Part shown: piece by piece, positions 54,625 through 64,000 of the stretch
Layout: every line of letters starts with the position of its first letter
Position numbering within the stretch: position 1 is the first letter of the stretch
Assembly (NCBI GenBank): GCA_032207245.1
Contig: CM063500.1
Coordinates: 85,598,745-85,662,744, forward strand
Source: Pardosa pseudoannulata
Lineage: Eukaryota; Arthropoda; Arachnida; Araneae; Lycosidae
Length of the DNA: 64,000 bases
Direction of reading: 5' to 3'
Position numbers and translations under genes: made by a program
The notes under the pieces: generated by a model
Databases searched by the model: none
Seen by the model: the letters and a program-made list of their open reading frames with translations, nothing else
Told to the model about the DNA's origin: nothing

Positions 54625-56015
54625 GATAACACTTTAGAGCGCAATCTAATATACAAGGATCAGTTCTTCGCATCACTCCCCATGCGCATGACTTAGAAGG
54701 ACGTTTCTTTTTGCTGAGAGGTAAGGTAGGTATGTAGCTCACTTTTGGTAAACGTGATATTCTTTGGTTTTGTTGCTTAGCGTTTTTATAGCAATGCTGC
54801 CACTATTAAAGTTCCAAACCTTGTATTATTCTTGTTCTTTTATTATCTTTTTGCGCTCCAACGTCGAGACTGAGCGCAATCATCTTTCTTTTGCAGCTAG
54901 TATAACGTCAAGTGTGGCTCGACAAGATTTCTAAATTTAAGCATCTGTTCAGACGTGTTTAACTCAGTTAATATTCCTAGGTCGGCAATAAATTGTTAAT
55001 AACGCAAAGATCAATTTGAACCAGACTATTGAGAATGGGTAAATTTAATTTGGAACACAAAAGGTTAAAATACGTGTTGGTAAAATACCATCACTGGCAT
55101 TCAGGAAAGACTACATCAAAAGTTTTCACAAATAATTCCAAATTAGATATTTTTTTTTCGCACTCCTTTTTTAAAAAATATTCAAGTATTACTGTGGAGA
55201 ATTTTCCGTTTATCAAATATGCTTGAAGAAATGTTTAACTGCAAACCACCCAAAAGTAGAACAATTTCTCAGGCAGAGGTGGAAATTCTTTTAACCTTTA
55301 GAGACTACATTTAAATTATGGAATAAAAAAGGAGGCCGCATAAGTTAATATATGCATAAATGCGATCTGTGTGAAATTATTATAGTTTTATCAATTTATT
55401 GTTTAATATAAAAAATGTAAAACATTAAATCATTTATTTACTATTTAACATAAGATACTTTTGCATTCGCGTTAGGGTTAGTTGTTATGATATCAATCTT
55501 CAATTATTTTTCAATTAAAAAAATACGTATTTAAATACCATTTCACAAGGTCGTAGGCAAGGGGAAGACTTGGGGGACAGCCTCCCATCCCCCCGAAATT
55601 CTAAAAGAATGTTGCGTAGAAAGACAATGTCCCACGTTTGCACTCTGTTTGGCTAGCTAATATATGAACATGCACATCCATGTTCTTAGAAAAAAACATA
55701 GTCTATCTTCAATCATCAGAGTCTTAGCCGGAAATTTAAAGCTTTTTCAACTCCCCTGTGGTCATTCGTCCCAAGAAAAAGTTCGCTCTTTTTCCGTAAT
55801 CTATTGTAGAGCGTTTCCCTGTCTGGGGTGCTTGTGAGTTTTTGAAGACATATTTTTGTTTACAGAATAGCTTCAGCTATATTACTTTAGTCTAGTTATT
55901 GTGTATTGCTAAATCGGAACGAAATTTAACCGATGAAAGTCCACCGAAGAGTTCAGTGTTTTACTGATATAAATGTAATGATAGATTTCATGAAAAAGAT
56001 TTTTTAAATACGAAG
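54625..56015. other. no gene recognised
   Basis: Includes a hairpin TGCGCTC...GAGCGCA near 54852-54882 and a G/C-rich block at about 55560-55600. The plus open frame at 55029-55226 has no recognisable motif. Confidence 0.4.
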
Positions 56016-56021
56016 CATAAT

Positions 56022-56780
56022 CAGTGGCGTGCAGGGTGTGCAGTGCACACCCTGGCAAAATTTATGAGGGACAATAATTTTCTGCACCTATGTCTACCTA
56101 TTTTTATATGGTATATAATAAATATTATTTATAATATATTCAAATATTATGACGATTTGCTTGCTTGTATTCCCGCAGTGCGTGCGGTACTAGGTTCTGC
56201 ACTACGTAACGAGCAAACGAACATAGGAAGTTCTGATGTGTACGCACTGCGCACTAAATTGAAAATCACGCATTATATGTATGGGCTACTGGAGAAAAAG
56301 AGCATACTATGGCATTGAGGCAAGTGCAGCTATTTTTCCTGCACTTAACATTCACAATCATCCGAAGGTACGGTTTATTAAGCGTTGTATTAGATCGGGG
56401 ACTTACGTGCTGAAGCGATTTTGGTTTTTTAACTTATTAACTGGCCATACGATTTTGCAGACGGTTAATGTTTAAGTTTATACGTTGTAAAATATTGCAG
56501 CGAAATCCTCTGCACGTGGAATAGACATTCGGTTTGTCTGCACCAATGAGCATCCAGATGAGGCACCACAGCGGCGGACGCGATGTGGTGCTACGTTTGC
56601 TGAAAATGTAATTTTTTCGTGGAGAGTTGCTTTTTCGACGCCGATATGACACCATACAACAAAAGACATGATTCTTGCATCAGTGCTAGTAGAATTCTCA
56701 TAAGTTTAGCTGTTTTTATAGTTATAACTTGACTACTCGTAGGTAAATATTTTATTTACTGTAATCTTTAAATTTATATT
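56022..56780. mobile_element. possible hAT-type element fragment
   Basis: Begins CAGTGGCGTGCAGGGTGTGC, a common hAT-type start, with an internal 19-base palindrome GGGTGTGCAGTGCACACCC. Higher GC blocks continue to about 56.65 kb. No second end or transposase identified. Confidence 0.35.
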
Positions 56781-56794
56781 CATTATAAATAACT

Positions 56795-57420
56795 GCAGTA
56801 TCGGGACCAAAAGGTGGGCTCCAACGGAAAAAAGGTAGCCGGACCAAAAACGCCCGCAAAGGTCTTAAAAATCTTTCTCTGACCAGCCAAATTATCAAAA
56901 ACTTCTAGGCTGCGCTCACGCCAAAAGCGCCGAAACACAGCCAATAAGAGGGTTGCCAGGAGCCAAGAAAACACCGCGCTCTCAGTGAGAGCGACGGGTT
57001 CTCGCGGCTCTGACCAATGAAACGTCGAGACAAGGCGCGCGGAGAACAAAAAACCCAATCCCAGTGAGGCGCAACTCCGGTGGTGAACATTTGCCAAAAA
57101 CGATGCGGAGCGGATCTTGGCAACACACCACAACGCGGCACCTTTCAAAGGAACGACTGTTTATCTCAAACCGAAAGTGATGGCTACAGAACTTTCAGAA
57201 TATGAGCCGATGGGAGCAAATTATGGTCGAAAGGTCTAAGGGCTGCGGATGCAGGTGGCCAGAATTGGACGCTCGGTTCGAAACTTAATCCCAGATCGGG
57301 GGCGGCTCTGTTTGGAAAGACAGGCTGCACCTGTGAGAAAACAGCAAGAGCTGCACCTGCAAGGGGCCATATGCGAAAAAAAGGCGCAAAATGTAGGTTA
57401 ATATATATATATATACCCCA
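56795..57420. other. GC-rich, CpG-rich island with CCAAT boxes
   Basis: Unlike its surroundings, this 600-bp block is GC- and CpG-rich (for example AGGCGCGCGGAGAAC). It contains CCAAT boxes in the form GCCAATAAGAGG, GACCAATGAAACG and CCCAATCCCAG, and a GCGCTCTCAGTGAGAGCG inverted repeat. It looks like a promoter or LTR-type regulatory block. Its right border coincides with the truncated Tigger copy. I do not recognise a gene; the 121- and 78-codon minus frames follow from low stop density in GC-rich DNA. Confidence 0.5.
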
Positions 57421-57431
57421 CGAGGGAAATA

Positions 57432-57462
57432 TGTAATGAAGGGTCATGAAAAATCTTCATTA
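57432..57462. repeat. short hairpin at the island/Tigger junction
   Basis: GTAATGAAG and CTTCATTAC are perfect 9-bp inverted arms, sitting exactly at the border between the GC-rich block and the truncated Tigger copy. Confidence 0.6.
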
Positions 57463-57463
57463 C

Positions 57464-58040
57464 AATATTCACAATATATTCAGAATAAACACATTCTTTT
57501 CTTTCCATTCGCTGTTGTTTGAATTTCCGAGAATTCTCATCTTCAACCTAGGGAAATGGGGAGTGGAGTATTACACGTTTCTGGAATTTTTCGAGAAATA
57601 CGCACATCCTTCTGGTGGCCAATGGTTGTCAGATAAGCAGACGGCAACACATTATTATCAGAACTGAGAAGGAGCGTATTCACATTTTATGCCTTTCTCG
57701 CTTACCTGCAGCTTGTCGATATGGAAGCGAGAAAGCGAAATGATTTAACATTAAAACAAAAGATCGAAATTCTAACAGGTTAATTATGATTGCGAACAAT
57801 TTATCAATGAGCTTCTTACAAAAAATTGTAGACAGTCAACAATTGATCCATTTTTAAATTTTGCATGGAATTCTTATGCTTTAAAGTAACAGTACATAAA
57901 TATAAGGTGTGTGTTTTCATTTTGTTTTGAAATTTAGTACGTGTGAATTAAAGGGTGGGGAATTTATCTAAATTTGCATATTGTTTATTGTTATCAAAAT
58001 CACGATGTCCCAAACTGATCACATTAAGCGGAGTCCACTG
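57464..58040 (+). mobile_element. 5'-truncated Tigger copy (empty site for the TTAA insertion)
   Basis: Homologous to 47363-48358 without the 407-bp insertion: shared AATATTCACAATATATTCAG start, TTGTCAGATAAGCAGA, GAAATGATTTAACATTAAAA and a right terminus in reverse CAGTGGACTCCGCTTAATGT, followed by TA. It lacks the left ~170 bp. It encodes a degraded Tigger N terminus. Confidence 0.88.
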
Positions 58041-58044
58041 TATA

Positions 58045-58435
58045 TCTTTCTTTTCATCAACACACAAGGAACTAAAAAAATAAATAAATATATATCTTGC
58101 AAAAAATAAATTAATTAAAATTCTTTTTAAAAATTCTCCATATACTATTTTTTACTAAATAATCCATAAATAATATTTTTTCAAACTAACAGTTAGATAT
58201 TAGAGTCTTAATTGAAAAATAAGTAAGTTAGTAAAATATATTTGAGTTATAAACATAAGTAAATTATTCTTTTTGTTCCTACATTTTGGCTTTGTAAGAA
58301 AGTTTCACTTGTTACATTTGATCGTGTAAGAAAGATAAGTGTCATAAAACTTGTGATTTACTTAGGCTAAAAATGGATAATTGTCATACTTTATCCGGTA
58401 TTAGACAAGACCTTACCTGATCATTAGGAAACAAA
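58045..58435. other. AT-rich spacer
   Basis: No feature recognised between the Tigger copy and the Gypsy fragment. Confidence 0.45.
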
Positions 58436-58509
58436 TATTCGTCAAATGTCAGATTTTCAAGGGCTCTCGTGTTCGGCCATACGTTCCAGAAAGTTTTCGG
58501 AGTGATGTA

Positions 58510-59600
58510 TTCCTGAACTTACATTGCATGTCGCATCAAGGCATCCCGTCCACTTGTGCAAAGACGTTTTGTTTGGCCTGGGCTGTTAAAAGACAAAGCA
58601 GAATGGACACACTGCTGTGTTGACTGCGAGAGGTTTAAAGTGCATAAGCATACCTCCAGTCCTCTGTCAACATTCAATTTACCATCTCAAAGTTTTAGTC
58701 CTATTCACATTGATTTAGTAGGTTCATTGCCTCCTTCAAATGACTATACTTATTTGTTATTTGTTAACATGCATTGACCGATACACTCAATTGCCGGAAA
58801 CAGTACCAATACCCAACATATTTGCTGATACCTTGGCCAAAGCATTTTACGATATATGAATTTCGCGTTTCGGTGTCCCAAAGTACATCACTACAGACCA
58901 AAGTCAGCAGTCTGATTCTCAACTTTTTACGTCTCTCACCAAACTTTTAGGTGTCCACCGAATTCGTACCACCCGTTATCATCTGAGTTCTAACGGGATG
59001 GTTGAGAGATTTCATAGATTCCTCAAGCAATCCATCAGATGTCATACATCGATTCACTGATCTGATATACTTTCTACAGTGATACTCGGACTTCGAACGT
59101 TTCTCAAAGACGATCTCAAGGCGACTAGTGCTCAAGTCACTAATGGGACTGTTCTCCGCTTACCTGGAGAATTTCTGCAACCGAGAAATAACGTTGTGGA
59201 TTCCGGTGTTTTTGTCCAAAAGTTAAAATACTGTATGGCAGTTCTAACTCCGACTCCCTCCAGTGCTCACTCCAAAAAGGCAGTTTTTGAGCACAAAAGT
59301 TTAAGTTCGTCGACCCATGTGTTTCTTCGGATTGACTCGCACAGAAAATCTTTAGACTCGGTTTATTCTGGTCCTCATTTGGTTCTAGCTAGAGACTCTT
59401 CAACTTACCGGATTTTAATCAACAACAGCAAAAAAGTGGTTCACATTGATCACTTAAAACCTGCGTCCTTGTGGGCACCTGAGCTCACAACAGCTATATC
59501 TTCCACAGCTGTAGCCCCTACGTTGGTTTCGTCACCAGAGGCAGATGAGTATGCAAGAAACACTCCTGCAAGCCTAGTGAGTCATCCGGTCACTCTATGA
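58510..59600 (+). pseudogene. Gypsy retrotransposon integrase (pol 3' end)
   Basis: In order: an H2C2 zinc-binding trace (MSHQGI then RRFVWPGLLKDKAEW and CCVDCERFKVHKH); the catalytic core with the first Asp in HIDLVGSLPP, the second in [10 protein letters not shown] and the Glu in [15 protein letters not shown]; then a C-terminal part with KDDLKATSAQ, LRLPGEF, HVFLRIDSHRKSLDSVYSGP and VVHIDHLKPA. All three catalytic acids are visible, but frameshifts separate the zinc finger, core and C terminus, and a stop falls after KAFYDI. The last 173 codons are open. The element is cut at its 5' side and ends in a polypurine tract and LTR. Confidence 0.88.
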
Positions 59601-59646
59601 CGACCCGCTCACGCCCTCGGGTACATTTTACCCTATCGTTGTCACT

Positions 59647-59659
59647 GGAGGGGGAGAGA
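59647..59659 (+). other. polypurine tract of the Gypsy element
   Basis: GGAGGGGGAGAGA lies immediately before TGTGGTGTCC, the expected plus-strand primer position next to the 3' LTR. Confidence 0.75.
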
Positions 59660-59869
59660 TGTGGTGTCCAGACATTGCAACTCCTTGGTTAGCCGCTGAC
59701 TCTTACGCAACTCTACAACTCAAATCTAACGCGCTCTCAAAACTTACCAGAGATAAAGAGTGGGATTGGCCGGATGAGGACGCTCTCGCGCATACTTCTA
59801 TTTCTTTATGTGGGAATGAATAATTGTTTATAAAGTTAAATGAAGTGAGTCATCATTCACCTTAGTACA
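59660..59869 (+). mobile_element. 3' LTR of the Gypsy element (about 210 bp)
   Basis: Starts TGTGGTGTCCAGACATTGCA just after the polypurine tract. The end is placed at the CA of CTTAGTACA; the start is firmer than the end. No 5' LTR is present. Confidence 0.55.
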
Positions 59870-60184
59870 TAATAGCAGAACTGTGGGTTTTGATTACGGT
59901 AACGAATTTGTCCTTTAAGGTGTTAGCAGAAAGATGTAATTGTTTTCCTTTTCAGTGACAAGATATAAGAAATTTTAAACTTTAATTATTCGAAAAAATA
60001 TCTTGCCATGTGAACTATTATGTATATATTTTAGTAATGAATGAAGAAAACTCTTCGCTTTAATTCGCATATTAATTCACTAATAATCACAAGTTTTATT
60101 TTTTTCTAAAAACAAAAGCTTGCAAATGTAAGTTGCGAGAACAACAAAAATTTCAGTAGCTTCTAGATATTTTTTATTGTATCA

Positions 60185-60365
60185 ACAATAATAGTAACTT
60201 AGGCCTGCCCATCAGTCCTCGAATTTATGAAACGGTTGTACCTGGAATGGATAGAGGCATCCATATTGGATTCTTGAGGAATTAGGGTTAGCAACGTTCG
60301 AAATCCACACCTTCCACCCTTTTCCAGCATTTAATGCCATTATTTCAACGAGTGGATTGGGGCAG
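60185..60365 (+). repeat. dispersed repeat R, copy 2
   Basis: AATAATAGTAACTTAGGCCT, GTCCTCGAATTTATGAAACG, CTGGAATGGATAGAGGCATC and ATATTGGATTCTTGAGGAAT, then GGGTTAGCAACGTTCGAAAT, TTTAATGCCATTATTTCAAC. Same order as copy 1 in reverse. Confidence 0.75.
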
Positions 60366-61120
60366 CCAATTATGGCGCTACAGTTCCAGGGGAAAAAATT
60401 GTTTGATTTACTGGCGCCATCTATTTACTAATATATTAACTAAAACTATTCAAGTAATTTTGTATGATCTTGGGTAGTTTTGTATTATTTTATTTATATT
60501 TTTGACAATATTTTAATTTAATTTTCTATTTTCTCCTTTTTATTTTTTGCTTGAATTTTAAATTTCTTTTTTGTTTTTGTCGTTTTAAGTTTATAAAATT
60601 AATTTTTGCTAAGAAATGAGCTTGAGAAATGCTTGTATCATTTCTAATATTTTATTTACATTTTTGACAATTTTTAAAATTAATTTTTATTTTTACTGTC
60701 AATTTTTTATTATCATGTTTTTTTTTAAAGTTTTTAAAAGTTTTAAGTTTAAATTTTTCAAGTGGAGAAATATCGAGTTTGTTTCTTGATTTTCCGTTTA
60801 ATATTTACAGTTGAAGAAGCTTCCCTTATATAATGCTTTTACTATTATTTTCTTTGTATAACAAACATTTAATATGGCATTGAGATATTTATGGATCTTA
60901 TTTTCTTCTTCATCTGTAAAATGGCATTCTTTTACGAATGCAGAAATTATTATCTAATTTGTTTTATACATATGTCTGGCCTTCTGAAAATTTAGAGATA
61001 CAGGGCAAAACTTGAAAAGCTTCTTTTAAAATATTTTGATTGTGCTCATTTTCATTATTTTCTGGCTTTTATTTTGTATCCATTACTTTACTTAAGAGAA
61101 ATTGAGCCACAGCATCCTAT
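60366..61120. other. AT-rich, gene-free stretch
   Basis: Poly-T-rich; TATTTTTATTT-type motifs recur. No gene recognised. Confidence 0.45.
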
Positions 61121-61124
61121 ATCC

Positions 61125-61575
61125 CCTATATAATAATAGCCTACAACGTGCAGGCGTTGTGCGTTTTGGTAGAATGTCCGCCCACTTGATCGTCGTACTT
61201 CTCGATTTGACGGTTCTGTTCCCGACGCAGCCAATTCTTTTTAATGTCTAATAAATTTAAAATTTTCTGCTTTTTATTTTAAATTCTTATTCCGAAAGTT
61301 GTTTTATTATTTTTAAAATAAATTTTTACTATTTTTTCAACTTTTAATAATTTTTATTATTTTTATTTTATTAAATTCACTTATTGCTTTACGGATGTCC
61401 CTGGCCATATAAACATTTCATGTTGTGTATCCTTAAATTTTCTTCTCGTAATGTAATAATAGCCTAAGTTATCTACCTGTCTGTCCTCGAAGTTACGAAG
61501 CTGTTGGACCTGGAATGGACAGAGCATCCATATTGGATTTTTGACGAGTTAGGGTTTACAAAATTCAAAGCGAGT
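61125..61575 (+). repeat. dispersed repeat R, copy 3 with a second start
   Basis: CCCCTATATAATAATAGCCT at 61129 and AATAATAGCCTAAGTTATCT at about 61457 are two starts of the repeat; the second continues GTCCTCGAAGTTACGAAGCT, CTGGAATGGACAGAGCATCC and ATATTGGATTTTTGACGAGT. The intervening 300 bp are AT-rich. Confidence 0.65.
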
Positions 61576-61779
61576 AAAGTTTATCTTTTCCTAAACTATA
61601 GATTCGATTCTGAAGTAAATTGGTATGATTAAGCTTCGCATCACGGCGAATGAGCAACGAAACTGTTCGGACTTGAGTTCAATCTGGACAAAAATTAAGG
61701 AAAAGAAAACATCAGAATTTCTTATAGAAAAATTAACTGCTCTTTCGAAAGTCGGTAGACCATATGGGTTTCAAAAGGA

Positions 61780-62970
61780 AACAATCATTAATTCCTGAGA
61801 AATATAGAGATAAAATGTTAGCTCTGTGTCACTCTGTGTGGCTCTTAAGGGAGCAACGAAAACAAAGGAAAAACCTTTAAAGGTATTATTATAGGCCCTA
61901 ACTGCACGAAGGATGCAAAAAACTTTGTAAAAACATGTGATACTTGTCAGAGAATCGGAAAAGCCCAGGAGAAGAAAAAAGCACCTTTAAAACTCATTCC
62001 CATCATTAAGGAAATTTTTTCTAACTTAAGCATTGATACAGTAGGTTCGCTTCTCTGCTCTCAAATAAAAACAATAGGTACCTCGTGGCCGCACTTTGTA
62101 TGTCTTTCCGAAATATCCAAAAGCCGTACCGGTAGCTAAATAAATTCCGAAACTGTAACGGACGCCTTATTATTAATATTTAGTAAATTGGGTTTCCCAA
62201 AACAAATACAATGTGACAATGGAACATGTTTCACAAGCAATCTCACTTCGATATTTTTTGAAAAATTCGGGATTAAAGTAAACCATAGCTCGGTTAGATA
62301 TCCACAAAGCAACAGTGTGGAAAGATGGCACCGTACCATTAAAAGACTCCTTAAGATTCTCTGTTTAGAGACTGGTCAGGATTGGGAGAAAATATTGCTT
62401 TCAGCCTTACTGGCATTATGTAACGTAACACACAAAACGACAAATTTTAGTATCGCGGAGTTAGTAGATGGTGAATACTTACGCACACCAGAATCTTTAT
62501 TGTTTGAGCATTGGGTTTGGCCTGAAGAGGAGGAAAATATCATCACCGAGTATGTTTTTGACCTTTTAAACGGGTTAAAAAGATGTCAAGAATTAGCTTC
62601 CGAACGTACTGCAGAACTGCAAGTTAAGAGAAAAAAGTATTATGATAAAACCGCGGTAAAAAGAGATTTAGACCGGGAGAACAAGTATTAGTGTTGTCGG
62701 CTTACAAGCCCAATAAGTTGGCAGTACAGTGGATAGGAGCTGGGACAGGTCGAAAGCAAAATCTCTACAACTAATTATAATGTGAAAATGCCGGGTAAAG
62801 CGGAAATAAGTCAAATATACCATGTTAATTTGCTAAAACCTTACCACAAACGAGTAGAAACTGTTAATATACTTTTATGTGAGGATTATACCCGAGAAGC
62901 GACCGACTCGGATATGGAAATTCCGTACCCCACCAATAACCCAAATATTTTCAATTTCGAAGAAATTTGA
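61780..62970 (+). pseudogene. integrase of the integrase-first Gypsy element
   Basis: Traces of the zinc finger (PEKYRDKMLALCH then TCDTCQRIGKAQEKKKAPLK) precede the core: first Asp in LSIDTVG, second Asp in IQCDNGTCFTSNLTSIFFEK, catalytic Glu in SNSVERWHRTIKRLL. The longest open run is 167 codons (62188-62691). After a frame break come KPNKLAVQWIGAG (GPY/F-like module) and SQIYHVNLLKPYHKRVETVN. All three catalytic acids survive, but frameshifts lie in the zinc finger, before 62188 and near 62690. Confidence 0.85.
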
Positions 62971-62999
62971 AGGGACAGCAATATAATCGGGAGATCCAG

Positions 63000-64000
63000 A
63001 ACAAATCTCGAATCTCAAGACTATGCTAATGTCACATAGTAAGATTTTCTCGAATGATCCAAGGAGAACTGATTTGATAGAGTATGACATTCTGCTGATT
63101 AGTGATCAATCGGTTCGTTCAAAACCTTATCGTACATCTCCACGACGGAACGAGATACTGAAGCGCGAAATAAACAGAATGCTGGATTTAAAAATAATTA
63201 AGATTGGGGAATCAGATTATATTTCTCCAGTAATTTTAGTAGAAAATCCGGGGAAAGAACCTAGAATCTGTATCGACTACAGGAAACTTAACTCCTTAGT
63301 CAAAATAGAGTTCTTTCCACTTCCAAACATAGAGGAAAGAATAGAAAATGTATCGGTGGCAAACTTTATTACAGTTATGACCTTACAAAACAGTACTGGC
63401 AAATACCTTTAAATGCTAGGGCTAGACAATTAGCGGCATCCGTCCCACCTTTTGGGACGTATAGGCCGTTGGTATTACCATTTGGATTAGTAAAGGCTCA
63501 ATATTATTTTTCTAAAATCATGTCTCAGATTCTACAAGGTTACGAAGAATTTAGTGTGTCGTATCTTGATGACGTGGCCATATTTTCAGACAAATAGGAC
63601 GACCGCATAAAGCACATTGATTTAGTCTTAAAAAGAATAGCTGGAGAAAAATTAACAATAAAACCATCCAAGTGTAAATTTGCACAACACTGCGTCAAAT
63701 ACTTGGGACACATGGTGGGAGGGGGATGTGGAACGCCTTCAGAGGCTAAAATTCTTCAAGCTGTGTAAGATTTTCCTATCCCAAAGACAAAAAGACGAAT
63801 AAGACAGTTTTTAGGACTTAGTGGTTATTACTCTAGGTAGATTAAAGGGTATGCGGTTATTGCGGAGCCTTTGACTACAGAACTAAGGGGGAAAAACAGG
63901 AAAGAAATTCAGTGGACGGAAGAGTGTGAAAAATCATTCGCGACTCTGAAAGCAAAACTGACAGAGAAACCGGTTTTATAAGCTCCGGACTATAAGAAGG
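63000..64000 (+). pseudogene. reverse transcriptase of the integrase-first Gypsy element (partial)
   Basis: Begins with a linker KIFSNDPRRTDLIEYDI, then SKPYRTSPRRNEILKREINR, SPVILVENPGKEPRICIDYR, the FGTYRPL and FGLVKAQYYFSKIMSQ blocks, the catalytic YLDD box at 63562-63573, then KPSKCKFAQ, VKYLGHMVGGG and the start of the RNase H connection. Frame changes near 63400 and stops after SDK, LQAV, YYSR and KPVL inactivate it. The window ends inside the gene. Confidence 0.88.

Larger units (their letters stand above)
61600..64000 (+). mobile_element. Gypsy-group element with integrase upstream of RT (Gmr1-like order), cut by window end
   Basis: Plus-strand pol text runs zinc finger, integrase core, integrase C terminus and then, without an LTR or other break, a linker and reverse transcriptase. 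Usual Gypsy elements have RT before integrase; integrase-first order in a Gypsy-type pol is known from the Gmr1-like group. Several stops and frameshifts show this copy is inactive. The right part (rest of RNase H, 3' LTR) is outside the window; the 5' LTR and gag are not recognised. Confidence 0.75.

Noticed and set aside
55029..55226. 65-codon plus-strand open frame
   Set aside because: Lys-rich with no family pattern; likely chance.
56783..57148. 121-codon minus-strand open frame in the GC-rich island
   Set aside because: Open by composition; Ala/Arg/Leu-rich with no family pattern, and overlapping frames are equally open.
56795..57420. GC-rich island as bacterial contamination or transferred gene
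   Set aside because: No prokaryotic coding pattern, and it is flanked on both sides by host-type repeats.

Overview
This is AT-rich, intron- and transposon-rich animal nuclear DNA, most likely arthropod and probably a spider or other arachnid. That placement is inferred from the spread-out small exons, intronless C2H2 zinc-finger genes, SWIM/THAP-type gene fragments and the mixture of Tc1/mariner, pogo/Tigger, hAT, piggyBac, Gypsy and LINE remnants. I see no bacterial operon, CRISPR array or rRNA.

Layout. Positions 1-10.8 kb hold, on the minus strand, nine consecutive coding exons of COG7, a subunit of the conserved oligomeric Golgi tethering complex. They run from the second residue to about residue 227; the rest of the gene lies beyond the left edge. 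Exon phases agree at every junction. The introns carry a hAT remnant, two copies of a tRNA-like SINE, compound microsatellites and a 399-bp hAT-like element. Head-to-head with COG7 at 12.5-13.0 kb is an intronless gene for NAA10, the catalytic subunit of the NatA N-terminal acetyltransferase, with a short C-terminal tail.

Positions 13-33 kb are mainly transposon remains: a 918-bp hAT-like element with an 8-bp target duplication, a Tigger remnant, a Tc1 transposase end, one broken exon each of a SWIM-family gene and a THAP gene, a LINE reverse transcriptase interrupted by a 157-bp foldback element, a Gypsy pol remnant interrupted by another foldback element, and further Tigger and hAT copies.

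Two related intronless C2H2 zinc-finger genes, 14 and 19 fingers, both on the plus strand, lie at 34.4-35.7 kb and 49.8-51.4 kb. Each is preceded by a matching non-coding exon candidate and a matching splice acceptor, so the unit appears to have been duplicated in tandem. Between them lie SINEs, foldback elements, Tigger derivatives and a piggyBac-type element whose insertion is confirmed by an empty paralogous site 10 kb away.

Positions 51.7-64 kb are again mobile DNA: a piggyBac fragment, a mariner with an in-frame internal deletion, a GC-rich island with CCAAT boxes, a truncated Tigger copy, a Gypsy integrase fragment with its polypurine tract and 3' LTR, and at the right edge a Gypsy-group element in which integrase precedes reverse transcriptase, as in Gmr1-like elements.

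The only intact host genes I can support are COG7 (partial), NAA10 and the two zinc-finger genes. The most notable observations are the integrase-first Gypsy element, the empty-site proof of a TTAA insertion, several near-complete palindromic elements, and the duplicated zinc-finger unit.
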